Source: Chloroflexota bacterium
GTDB lineage: Bacteria > Chloroflexota > Dormibacteria > CF-121
Reading direction: 5' to 3'
NCBI GenBank assembly: GCA_005880615.1
Contig: VBID01000124.1
Coordinates: 1 to 38,488 of the forward strand
Length of the DNA: 38,488 nt
In this document: positions 32,451 through 38,488 of the stretch, piece by piece
Position numbering within the stretch: the stretch's first letter is position 1
How the letters are laid out: the number at the start of each line of letters is the position of its first letter
Position numbers and translations under genes: made by a program
Notes under the pieces: generated by a model
Databases searched by the model: none
The model's input: the letters and a program-made list of their open reading frames with translations, nothing else
What the model was told of the DNA's origin: nothing

Positions 32451-33240
32451 GCGCTACCGAGGGGAAATGGTTGAGCGGCCCGTGCCCATGGCCCAGGCCA
32501 GGCGCCTGGGCCAGCGCCGCGGAGAGATAGGTGCGCGCCTCGCCGACGGCGGCCGCCACGCTCAGGCCGCGGGCCAGTCCGGCGGCGATGGCAGCCGAGA
32601 AGGTACAGCCGGTGCCGTGGGTACTGGTCCCGCGGACCCTGGGCGCCCGGAATTCGCGGACACCCTCCGCGTCCACCAGGAGGTCCAGGACCGGGTCCTC
32701 CTCGCCGTGTCCACCCTTGATAACGACACTGCGCGCCCCCAGGGCCAGGATGGCGCGGGCCGCCGCGACGCGGTCGGGAACCGTGACCACCGGCAGGGCG
32801 CTCAGCGTTTGCGCTTCCGGCAGGTTCGGGGTCACCACCTCCGCCATCGGCAACAGGTGCCGGCGCAACGCGTCAACCGCGTCCTCCCTGAGCAACCGGT
32901 CGCCGCTCTTGGCCACCATCACCGGGTCTACCACCAGGTGCGGCAGCCGATGCGCGCGGATGCCCGCGGTGACCACTTCAATGATCTTCGCACTCGACAG
33001 CATGCCGGTCTTGACCGCCCCGATGGCAAAGTCTTCGCTCACGGCATCCAGCTGGGCTCGGATCACCACGGGATCGACGTCCTGCACGCCCCGGACGCCC
33101 ACGGTGTTCTGGGCGGTGATGGCGGTAATGACGCTCAGGCCGTAGACGCCGTTGGCGGCGAAGCTCTTCAGGTCGGCCTGGATGCCTGCCCCGGCACCGG
33201 AGTCCGAGCCGGCAATCGTGAGCGCGACCGGGGTGCTCAT
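32437..33240 (-). CDS. thiD: hydroxymethylpyrimidine/phosphomethylpyrimidine kinase
   Basis: Phosphorylates HMP and HMP-phosphate to the pyrophosphate used for thiamin phosphate synthesis. Ribokinase-fold motifs: [28 protein letters not shown] at the N-terminus, [42 protein letters not shown] and the catalytic [25 protein letters not shown] at 33240 overlaps the permease stop (ATGA); 267 residues. The pairing with an NCS1 permease behind a TPP riboswitch indicates HMP salvage. Confidence 0.95.
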   Translation of the reverse strand: MSTPVALTIAGSDSGAGAGIQADLKSFAANGVYGLSVITAITAQNTVGVRGVQDVDPVVIRAQLDAVSEDFAIGAVKTGMLSSAKIIEVVTAGIRAHRLPHLVVDPVMVAKSGDRLLREDAVDALRRHLLPMAEVVTPNLPEAQTLSALPVVTVPDRVAAARAILALGARSVVIKGGHGEEDPVLDLLVDAEGVREFRAPRVRGTSTHGTGCTFSAAIAAGLARGLSVAAAVGEARTYLSAALAQAPGLGHGHGPLNHFPSVAHAVR

Positions 33241-34595
33241 GCTCGTCGTCCCAGCACCAGGTAGACGACGCCGCCCACCAGTGCCCCGACGTATCCGGAG
33301 ATATCCGTGTTGTGCAGGACGTTCACGGCCAGGGGGCTCTGCCAGAGCGTGGAGTCCACGAATGGGACGGCCACGGCGACGCCAACCAGCCAGGCCGCCA
33401 CCGCCCGCCAGCTGACCAAGCCGGGGCCGGCTTGACGCCGCCGAAGGATGAAGAGGTCGACCAGCACCACGGCCGCCCAGGACGGCACCCACAGATAGGT
33501 GACCAGCAGGAAGTTGGTGTACTGGTCCTTGAAGTTCGAGATGAACATGGCGAAGTAGGCGAGCACGCCGCCCAGACCGCCGAGCAGGAGGGCCGCGGTC
33601 CAGCGCCGCATTCGCAAGTTGAGGGCCAGACCGGAGAGACCGGCCGTGTAGACATCGAGGTAATTGGCCCAGATCTCTCCTACGGCCACGAAGAGCAGGA
33701 ACGGCACCACGATCAGCGCCGGGGCCTGGCCGCCGATCAGGCCGAGCAGATCGCCGGCCTGTTTGGGCTCGATGCTGGCCACCAGCACCCCCAGCGCGCC
33801 GAAGAGGAACATGGAAACAGCGGTGCCGCCTCCGACCCATCCGGTGACGGAGCGCACCGAGGTGCGGACCGGCAGGTAGCGCGAGTAGTCCGAGGCGAAG
33901 CTGAACCAGGATGCGACCAGGGCGAAGATCACGCTGGTGCCCAGCACCCAGGCGGCGACGTGATCCGTGCCGGCGACGGTCGCGCCCAGGGTCCATCGCA
34001 TCCTGGGCAGGAGCGCCACAAAGAGCAGCGCGCAAAAGGCGATGAAAACGAGCGCCCCATATTTTTCAAAGACCTGAATGGTCTGATGCCCATACACGGC
34101 GACCAGCACGGAAATCGCGACCACGACCAGCAAGGCGCTGGCGCTGAGCAGGCTCCCCGAGGGCAGGCCTGCCAGCCGGCCGAGCTGCAACAATGCCTGG
34201 GCCGCGATCACGCAATCGACGGCAAACCAGCCGACCGCCAGGAAAAGCGTAAAGAAAGCCCCTGGGTAGGCGCCCCGCATCCCAAAGGTCCGCCGCGCCG
34301 CGACCACCTGGGTGGCGCCGAAGCGCGGGCCTGCCGTGCTCAGCAAGCCATGGACCACCGCCGAGGCGACCGAGCCCACCGCCACCGCCAGGATCGACTC
34401 CAGCGTGCCCAGCCCAAAGCTGATGAGCAGCCCGCCCGTAATCAGCGACGCGAAATTGGCGAATGCCGCCACCCAGAGCAGCCCCACGTCACGAGCGGTG
34501 CCCTTGCGTTCCGCCCCCGGAATCGGGTCGATCCCATGGGATTCGACCTTCAGAAAGGCGTCCGATTGAACGTCGCTGACGACCTGCGCAGTCAT
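33237..34595 (-). CDS. NCS1 family permease, probable HMP (thiamin pyrimidine) transporter, CytX-like
   Basis: Nucleobase:cation symporter-1 permease with about 12 membrane segments. N-terminal [28 protein letters not shown] is the usual NCS1 lead-in; then [26 protein letters not shown] and [10 protein letters not shown]. The family carries cytosine and related bases, but the TPP riboswitch and the downstream thiD make HMP the likely substrate, as for CytX. Two ATGs lie close together (34601 and 34595). GGAGGG at 34607-34602 is exactly six bases from the second and abuts the first, so I use 34595 (452 residues). Confidence 0.88.
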   Translation of the reverse strand: MTAQVVSDVQSDAFLKVESHGIDPIPGAERKGTARDVGLLWVAAFANFASLITGGLLISFGLGTLESILAVAVGSVASAVVHGLLSTAGPRFGATQVVAARRTFGMRGAYPGAFFTLFLAVGWFAVDCVIAAQALLQLGRLAGLPSGSLLSASALLVVVAISVLVAVYGHQTIQVFEKYGALVFIAFCALLFVALLPRMRWTLGATVAGTDHVAAWVLGTSVIFALVASWFSFASDYSRYLPVRTSVRSVTGWVGGGTAVSMFLFGALGVLVASIEPKQAGDLLGLIGGQAPALIVVPFLLFVAVGEIWANYLDVYTAGLSGLALNLRMRRWTAALLLGGLGGVLAYFAMFISNFKDQYTNFLLVTYLWVPSWAAVVLVDLFILRRRQAGPGLVSWRAVAAWLVGVAVAVPFVDSTLWQSPLAVNVLHNTDISGYVGALVGGVVYLVLGRRA

Positions 34596-34601
34596 CGGCA
34601 T

Positions 34602-34688
34602 CCCTCCGCTGGCATTACCCAGATCAGGTTCTATGGGTTGGCGACCACTTGCCGCCTCTCAGCGCTCGCGCGCGCACCCCGTGATGCG
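34602..34688 (-). promoter_or_regulatory. TPP riboswitch (thi box)
   Basis: Minus-strand sequence shows the conserved aptamer: ACGGGGTGC at the 5' end, GCTGAGA in the pyrimidine-sensor arm, then AACCTGATCTGGGTAATGC and CAGCGGAGGGA at the 3' end. The terminal GGAGGG is the Shine-Dalgarno of the permease, six bases before its ATG, and there is no room for a terminator. Control is therefore by hiding the ribosome binding site when TPP is bound. Confidence 0.95.
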
Positions 34689-34694
34689 ATTACT

Positions 34695-34727
34695 CTACCA
34701 GTAGCGCTCTTCTTTCCAGGGGTCAGC
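34695..34727 (-). pseudogene. 3' remnant of a second sulfite-oxidase-like gene
   Basis: Ten codons plus a stop on the minus strand encode ADPWKEERYW, identical to the last ten residues of the intact gene whose end lies 171 bases away (34866-34898). The two differ at four bases, all synonymous third positions (GCT/GCC, GAC/GAT, CCC/CCA, AAA/AAG), and by a different stop codon (TAG, TGA). That pattern is expected from an old coding duplicate under protein selection. Upstream of the ten codons the similarity ends. Confidence 0.5.
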
Positions 34728-34769
34728 CAGGGGGGTTGGCGGGCAGGCGATGCGATCACGCAGCGCCGG

Positions 34770-34816
34770 TGCTCGAAGTCAAGAGGAAGAGCCGTGGCGG
34801 CTCTTGGCTTCGAGCA
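34770..34816. repeat. long bulged inverted repeat
   Basis: TGCTCGAAGTCA pairs with TGGCTTCGAGCA (12 pairs, one T-G on the plus strand), a six-base bulge AGAGGA, then AGAGCC pairs with GGCTCT around a GTGGC loop. It lies in the 138 bases between the gene remnant and the intact sulfite-oxidase-like gene. No T-run follows on either strand, so a classic terminator is doubtful. Confidence 0.45.
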
Positions 34817-34865
34817 GCAACCGCCAAGGGGGAGTCCCCCTATCGATCGAGACGGGGCCGGGGGA

Positions 34866-35471
34866 TCACCAGTAGCGCTCTTCCTTCCATGGATCGGCTC
34901 CGTTGTTGTAGCCGTTCACTTCCCAGAAGCCCAGGCGGTCGTGCTCCACCCACTCCAAGCGCTCTAGCCATTTGGCGCTCTTCCACGCGTACTTCTTGGG
35001 AACCACCAGTCGAAGTGGCCCGCCGTGGTCGGCCGGTAGCTCGACACCGTCGTGCCGGTACGCGATCAGGACGTCGCTATCCGCAAGGACTTCCACCGGG
35101 ACGCTGGTCGTGTAGTTCTCGGCGCAGTGGGCGACCACAAATCGGGCGCTGGCGCGGGGCTGCACCAGGCGGGCGAGGTCGGCAAGGCTGACGCCTTCCC
35201 AGGTGTTGTCCAGCCGGCTCCAGGTGGTCACGCAGTGCATGTCCGCGGTCACCGTGGTGGCCGGCAGCTGACGAACTTCCTCCCAGGTGAGGATGGCCGG
35301 TTTGTCCACCTCGCCATCCAGCCGCAATCGCCACTTGGCCATGTCGTAGTGGGGAGTGCTGCCGTAGCTGAGGACCGGCCACTTGTCGGTCAGCACCTGG
35401 CCGGGTGGCAGCCGGTGCGGGTCGGCGACCACCCGCGGATCCTGCACGCGATCGCGGCGGAAGATTCCCAC
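34866..35471 (-). CDS. sulfite-oxidase-like molybdopterin-binding oxidoreductase
   Basis: Single-domain protein of the oxidoreductase molybdopterin-binding family (SuoX/YedY group, PF00174). WPVLSYGSTPHYDMAKWRLRLDGEV, then the molybdenum-ligating cysteine C80 in DMHCVTTWSRLDNTWEGV, VVAHCAENYTTSVPVEVL and GGPLRLVVPKKYAWKSAKWLERLEWVEHD. 201 residues, without a Tat signal, dimerisation or heme domain, so a cytoplasmic enzyme with an unknown substrate and electron partner; similar short proteins are common in Chloroflexi and Actinobacteria. GTG at 35471 is the only possible start because a stop lies four codons upstream. Follows the small gene at 35501 by 29 bases. Confidence 0.88.
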   Translation of the reverse strand: MGIFRRDRVQDPRVVADPHRLPPGQVLTDKWPVLSYGSTPHYDMAKWRLRLDGEVDKPAILTWEEVRQLPATTVTADMHCVTTWSRLDNTWEGVSLADLARLVQPRASARFVVAHCAENYTTSVPVEVLADSDVLIAYRHDGVELPADHGGPLRLVVPKKYAWKSAKWLERLEWVEHDRLGFWEVNGYNNGADPWKEERYW

Positions 35472-35500
35472 TACGTCTACCTATCGCGTCCCGGTCGCGT

Positions 35501-35740
35501 CTATTCCGTAAGGTCGGCGGCCGGGAGGACGGTTCGCAGCTCCTTCCGAAACTGGTCGAAGGCGTCTACCACCACGTCGCTCACGCCATACACGCTCATC
35601 ACCCGATCGATGGCGCCCTCGACCTCGCCCGCCGAGATCAGGTCGGTCTCCACCTCAAACCACGGAGCTTCGACCCCGCTTGAGGTCCGCCACACGCCGT
35701 CCCGCAGCTCCACCGGCACGTATCCTCGCTGGTCCGCCAT
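35501..35740 (-). CDS. small hypothetical protein
   Basis: I do not recognise this 79-residue acidic protein. It begins MADQRGYVPVELRDGVW and has an alternating hydrophobic/acidic central part (EAPWFEVETDLISAGEVEGAIDRVMSVYGVSDVVVDAFDQF), with no membrane segment, signal or cysteine. GAGG stands just before its ATG, it shares direction and a 29-base gap with the molybdopterin oxidoreductase, and its own start is 27 bases from the divergent membrane protein, which supports a real gene. Confidence 0.6.
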   Translation of the reverse strand: MADQRGYVPVELRDGVWRTSSGVEAPWFEVETDLISAGEVEGAIDRVMSVYGVSDVVVDAFDQFRKELRTVLPAADLTE

Positions 35741-35767
35741 GGCCTCACACTACTATGGCCAGCGGGT

Positions 35768-36625
35768 ATGCGTGAGTCCCTGCTGACTGCCTCGGGCGTT
35801 CCGGTGGCGCTGCTCAGCGTGCCGCTGGCGCTGTTCGTGGTGCTGGCGGAGACGACGATTGGCACCGTTTTCACCGTCTTGCTCCTGCAAACCCGCGGCG
35901 ACCTGACTCGTGGCTTCCTCAAGTTCATGGCGCTGGCTGAGACGGGACTGGCGGTGGTGGCGCTCCTGGCGGCCCTGGGTGCGCCGCCCGCCTCGTACGT
36001 CCGGCTGCTGCGCATCAACGGGGCCGCGGCGGGGGTCTTGCCCGGTCTGCTGGTGCTGGTGGTGGTCGCACTGGCCGCTGCTGCCTGGGCGACCTGGACC
36101 GGGCGGTCCGGCCTGCTCACCTGGCTTCCACCGGCCCTGACCTGCGGCGCGCTACTGGCCGCCATGGCCCTGACTTTCGTAACGCTGGGCGGGTCAGTGG
36201 TCGACGGCTTGGCCATCGCCGTTCTGGCCGTCGTTTCCAGCCTGGTCCTAGGGGCAGCCACGACGGGCATGCTGCTCGGCCACTGGTACCTGGTCACCCC
36301 GGCACTGACCAACCGACCGTTGTTGCGCGCCATCGCCATCTTGCTGGTGGCGTTGGTGGTGCAGCCGCTGATCTTCCTGCCGGGATTGTTGGGGCTGGCC
36401 AGGTCGCCGGGTTCTGTCTCGGCCATCCTGACCCAGAACCCGACCCTGGCGGTGCTGTGGGCCCTAGGGGCTGTCGGCTTACCTTTGCTGGCGGCCGGCC
36501 TCGCGTTTCCCACGTGCCGGATGCGCTCGTTCATGTCAACCACCGGTCTGCTCTATCTGGCGATGATCGCCTTACTGCCGGGACAACTGCTGGGTCATTT
36601 ATTGCTCTTTGTGACGGCGGCCTGA
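35768..36625 (+). CDS. multi-pass integral membrane protein, function unknown
   Basis: A 285-residue, very hydrophobic protein with about eight membrane segments (for example near residues 11-41, 53-72, 88-108, 116-137, 143-168, 190-210, 223-246 and 260-282). A central GHWYLVTPALTNRPLLRA between two spans looks like a conserved functional site, and LLLQTRGDLTRGFLKFM follows the first span. No catalytic or transport motif is recognisable. Divergent from the small hypothetical gene; ends 108 bases before the CAP-domain gene. Confidence 0.7.
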   Translation: MRESLLTASGVPVALLSVPLALFVVLAETTIGTVFTVLLLQTRGDLTRGFLKFMALAETGLAVVALLAALGAPPASYVRLLRINGAAAGVLPGLLVLVVVALAAAAWATWTGRSGLLTWLPPALTCGALLAAMALTFVTLGGSVVDGLAIAVLAVVSSLVLGAATTGMLLGHWYLVTPALTNRPLLRAIAILLVALVVQPLIFLPGLLGLARSPGSVSAILTQNPTLAVLWALGAVGLPLLAAGLAFPTCRMRSFMSTTGLLYLAMIALLPGQLLGHLLLFVTAA

Positions 36626-36633
36626 TACTCATC

Positions 36634-36653
36634 GGCTCAGCTTTGGCTGAACC
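36634..36653 (+). terminator. possible terminator hairpin after the membrane protein
   Basis: GGCTCAGC, loop TTTG, GCTGAACC: seven of eight pairs, nine bases after the stop codon. The nearest T-run (36667-36671) is 14 bases further on, so efficiency is doubtful. Confidence 0.3.
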
Positions 36654-36733
36654 ATTCCGACCGGCATTTTTGCCCCACACCGCTTAGAATCCCGCCAGGT
36701 TTCGCTCAGCCGTTTACGGGGGGAAAAGATCAG

Positions 36734-37450
36734 ATGCCTCGAACCATTGTTCGGACCATGCTCGCGCGCATTCCGCCGGTTCTAGTCCTGGGGCTAGCCG
36801 TCCCCACCGTCTTGGGAAGTGTTTCGCCGAGTAGAGGAGCGACCCAGCACGAAGACACTGTGACGGCGGCCGTAATCGCAACCATCCGGAGTACCGCATT
36901 GGCGGGTCCCGACCGGCTGAGGGCGGCGGCCGTGGCCGAGGCCAAGCTCCACGAGGTCCCTCCGCCGTCGGTCGCCCACCAACCCTCGGCGGCCCAGCCC
37001 GCCTGGCGACCCGCCCCAGCGGCGGTGCCCGCCCCTGCCGCCACCAGCGTCGCAGTTCCGGTTGGGGGAGCGGCGGGCCAGGAGTTCACTTTGATCAACC
37101 AGGACCGGATCGCCAACGGCGTCCGGATGTTGAGCTGGAGCGCCACGCTGGCGCGGGTGGCCCAGTACCGCGCCCAGGACATGCTCGACCGCGGTTATTT
37201 CTCGCACTATGACCCGGCCACCGGCCAGCTGGCCTTCGTCGAGCTCTTCAGGAGCTGGGGAATCGCCTACACCACCGCCGGTGAGAACATCGCCTGGTCG
37301 ACCGATCCGTCGATGGCGGGGATCAACACCATGCTCATGAACTCCCCCGAGCACCGCGACAACATCCTGAACCCGGCCTACGGCCGGGCGGGGTTGGGGG
37401 TCGCCAGCAACGGGACCAAGGTGATCGTGGTGGAGGTCTTCTCCAACTAG
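36734..37450 (+). CDS. secreted CAP-domain (SCP/PR-1-like) protein
   Basis: Extracellular protein of the CAP superfamily. An N-terminal signal peptide (about 1-35: basic MPRTIVRTMLARI, hydrophobic PPVLVLGLAVPTVLG, likely cleavage near SRGA) is followed by a helical stretch and a proline/alanine-rich linker (about 75-110). The CAP domain is at about 112-238: FTLINQDRIANGVRMLSWSATLARVAQYRAQDML, SHYDP, AGENIAWS and MNSPEHRDNILNPAYGRAGLGV, with the family's conserved histidines and glutamate. Role unknown; bacterial CAP proteins are often wall-associated. ATG at 36734 follows a G-rich GGGGGG stretch; a TAGAAT at 36685-36690 could be its -10 box. Confidence 0.9.
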   Translation: MPRTIVRTMLARIPPVLVLGLAVPTVLGSVSPSRGATQHEDTVTAAVIATIRSTALAGPDRLRAAAVAEAKLHEVPPPSVAHQPSAAQPAWRPAPAAVPAPAATSVAVPVGGAAGQEFTLINQDRIANGVRMLSWSATLARVAQYRAQDMLDRGYFSHYDPATGQLAFVELFRSWGIAYTTAGENIAWSTDPSMAGINTMLMNSPEHRDNILNPAYGRAGLGVASNGTKVIVVEVFSN

Positions 37451-37549
37451 GGCCTTTTTCCGGGCTCGGCAGCCCTCCTCGGGAGGGGCGGAATATCCAC
37501 CGGTGCTCCTGGGTTACGCTTAGTGCAAGCACGACCCCCAAGGAGACTC

Positions 37550-37882
37550 ATGAGTAAGTTGATTCACGTCACCGAAGCGACCTTTGAAGCGGAGGTCTTG
37601 CTGTCAGACCAGCCGGTGCTGGTGGACTTCTACGCCGACTGGTGCGGGCCCTGCAAGATGCTGGCCCCCATCGTCGAGCAGATGGCCAGCGAGCGAGCCG
37701 ACCTCAAGGTCGCCAAGGTGAACATCGACGAGCAACCGGCGCTGGCGGAGCGGTACCGCATCCGCGGCATCCCCTACATCGCCCTGTTCCAGGACGGAAA
37801 GCTCAGCCGGCAGGCTATCGGCTACCAGCCGAAGGCCACCCTCGAAGCCAACCTGGGCCTGGCCAAAGTCACCCCGGCCTAA
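37550..37882 (+). CDS. trxA: thioredoxin
   Basis: Small cytoplasmic dithiol-disulfide oxidoreductase. DQPVLVDFYADWCGPCKMLAP carries the active-site WCGPC, VAKVNIDEQPALAERY follows, and GIPYIALFQDGKL has the cis-proline. The ATG at 37550 has AAGGAG four bases upstream and gives 110 residues; an upstream in-frame start at 37523 is unnecessary. Converges on the DUF971 gene with 29 bases between stops; CTAACC/GGTTAG (37896-37915) is a weak hairpin in that gap. Confidence 0.96.
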   Translation: MSKLIHVTEATFEAEVLLSDQPVLVDFYADWCGPCKMLAPIVEQMASERADLKVAKVNIDEQPALAERYRIRGIPYIALFQDGKLSRQAIGYQPKATLEANLGLAKVTPA

Positions 37883-37911
37883 AGCCCGAAACCGGCTAAC
37901 CTGACCCCTGG

Positions 37912-38277
37912 TTAGGCAGGGGCGCCCGCCTGGCGCTCTGCGATACAGGCCTGGCATGGGCAAAGAGAGCGCAGCAGAGCCAGCCCGTAAATGCCGGTGG
38001 AATGGCCATCCTGCCAGGTGGGCCGGATCCCGAACAGGCCGACCGCCTCGACACTGGCCATCGCCACCTGGTCGGGTCTCAGTGACTGGGTCGAGGCCAG
38101 CCGGCCCGGCAGTCCGGCCTCGCCGGCGCACTCCGCGCATGGACAGTGCCAGCGCAGGTACTCGAAGGGATAGCCGGACTGGTGGCCATCCCCCCAGGAG
38201 ATAAGCAGGACCTGGCGCGGCCGGTCGGCCAGGATGTCAAGCGGTCGCTCACGGTCGTCCGGATCGGACTCGGTCAG
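37912..38277 (-). CDS. DUF971 protein with a probable CTG start
   Basis: A 121-residue protein of the DUF971 family (related to the N-terminal domain of gamma-butyrobetaine hydroxylase). Both family repeats are present: LISWGDGHQSGYPFEYLRWHCPCAEC and IRPTWQDGHSTGIYGLALLRSLCPCQAC. The two CPCxxC motifs may bind zinc or an iron-sulfur cluster (inference; homologues are sometimes fused to Mrp/ApbC-type iron-sulfur carriers). The open frame has no ATG, GTG or TTG before the first conserved motif. CTG at 38277 overlaps the upstream stop as CTGA, in the same way ATGA/GTGA overlaps occur across this window, and has GAGG four bases upstream. Similar proteins begin at this point. Confidence 0.8.
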   Translation of the reverse strand: MTESDPDDRERPLDILADRPRQVLLISWGDGHQSGYPFEYLRWHCPCAECAGEAGLPGRLASTQSLRPDQVAMASVEAVGLFGIRPTWQDGHSTGIYGLALLRSLCPCQACIAERQAGAPA

Positions 38278-38488
38278 GCCGCCTCTTCGCCGCCCGGCTC
38301 CAGCACTGCCTCGAGCTCCTGCCAGTTGGGCACCCGGCGCAGGCCAGCCAGCTGCAGCATGACCCGGCCCTGCGCCTCAAAGAGGGCATCGTGCACCGTG
38401 TTGAGGTCCTCCGGCCGAGCCTGGGCGATCTGGGACAGGAGTTCGGCGTCGTGGCGCTCGGCGTAGCCCTGGGCCAGATCCCGAAGAT
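38274..38488 (-). CDS. hypothetical protein, N-terminus cut by window edge
   Basis: The last 70 or so codons of a minus-strand gene, ending at a TGA at 38274-38276. The visible part is a charged, probably helical sequence (LRDLAQGYAERHDAELLSQIAQARPEDL, then FEAQGRVMLQLAGLRRVPNWQELEAVLEP) and is not recognised. It overlaps the DUF971 gene by four bases (CTGA), so the two are likely cotranscribed and may share a function. Confidence 0.6.
   Translation of the reverse strand, partial: LRDLAQGYAERHDAELLSQIAQARPEDLNTVHDALFEAQGRVMLQLAGLRRVPNWQELEAVLEPGGEEAA

Noticed and set aside
36654..36733. Cyclic-dinucleotide riboswitch before the CAP-domain gene
   Set aside because: The leader after the likely -10 box is under 40 bases and lacks the conserved motifs.
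37451..37500. Terminator after the CAP-domain gene
   Set aside because: Short G+C-rich hairpins (GGGCT/AGCCC, GCCCTCC/GGAGGGGC) are present but no T-run follows them; the T-run lies before them.

Overview
The window is a G+C-rich (roughly two thirds G+C), tightly packed bacterial chromosome segment. Neighbouring genes mostly overlap by 4 bases (ATGA or GTGA) or 8 bases. The gene content (a small basic protein between ftsQ and ftsA, RNase HIII, nrdR after ftsZ, an actinobacterial-type LeuB, many GTG/TTG starts) points to a Terrabacteria lineage, probably Chloroflexota or a Dormibacterota-like relative. That placement is inference; no rRNA marker is present. I saw no insertion sequence, prophage, tRNA or CRISPR array.

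Region 1 (1-17944, minus strand) is a nearly complete division and cell wall cluster. Read in its own direction it runs mraZ, rsmH, ftsL, ftsI, murF, mraY, murD, ftsW, murG, murC, murB, ddl, ftsQ, sbp, ftsA, ftsZ, nrdR and a membrane protein cut by the left edge. mraZ has a clear sigma-70 promoter followed by three TGGGN repeats at 10-base spacing, which is the MraZ autoregulation signature. ftsA has its own strong promoter with a consensus DnaA box just upstream. murE is absent.

Region 2 (17945-20250) holds about 300 bases of hairpin-rich non-coding DNA, a bidirectional terminator, the RNase P RNA gene (minus), rnhC and a conserved membrane protein. One hairpin in the non-coding stretch recurs between ftsZ and nrdR. 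The two copies differ by changes that keep base pairing on the plus strand, so this may be an undescribed RNA element.

Region 3 (20249-34688) is central and amino-acid metabolism. A plus-strand operon encodes 2-oxoacid dehydrogenase E1-alpha, E1-beta and E2, plus an isopropylmalate-synthase-like condensing enzyme. It converges, with a 4-base gap, on a minus-strand operon encoding an M55 D-aminopeptidase, trpD, leuB and a fused isopropylmalate-dehydratase-like protein in which the LeuD domain precedes the LeuC domain. Upstream of that, a TPP riboswitch controls an operon of an NCS1 permease (probable HMP uptake), thiD, an O-methyltransferase and a second E1-alpha/E1-beta pair. The operon therefore combines thiamin salvage with TPP-using enzymes.

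Region 4 (34689-38488) has a 3' remnant of a second sulfite-oxidase-like gene, the intact gene, a small hypothetical protein, a multi-pass membrane protein, a secreted CAP-domain protein, thioredoxin, and a DUF971 gene that appears to start at CTG, followed by a gene cut by the right edge.
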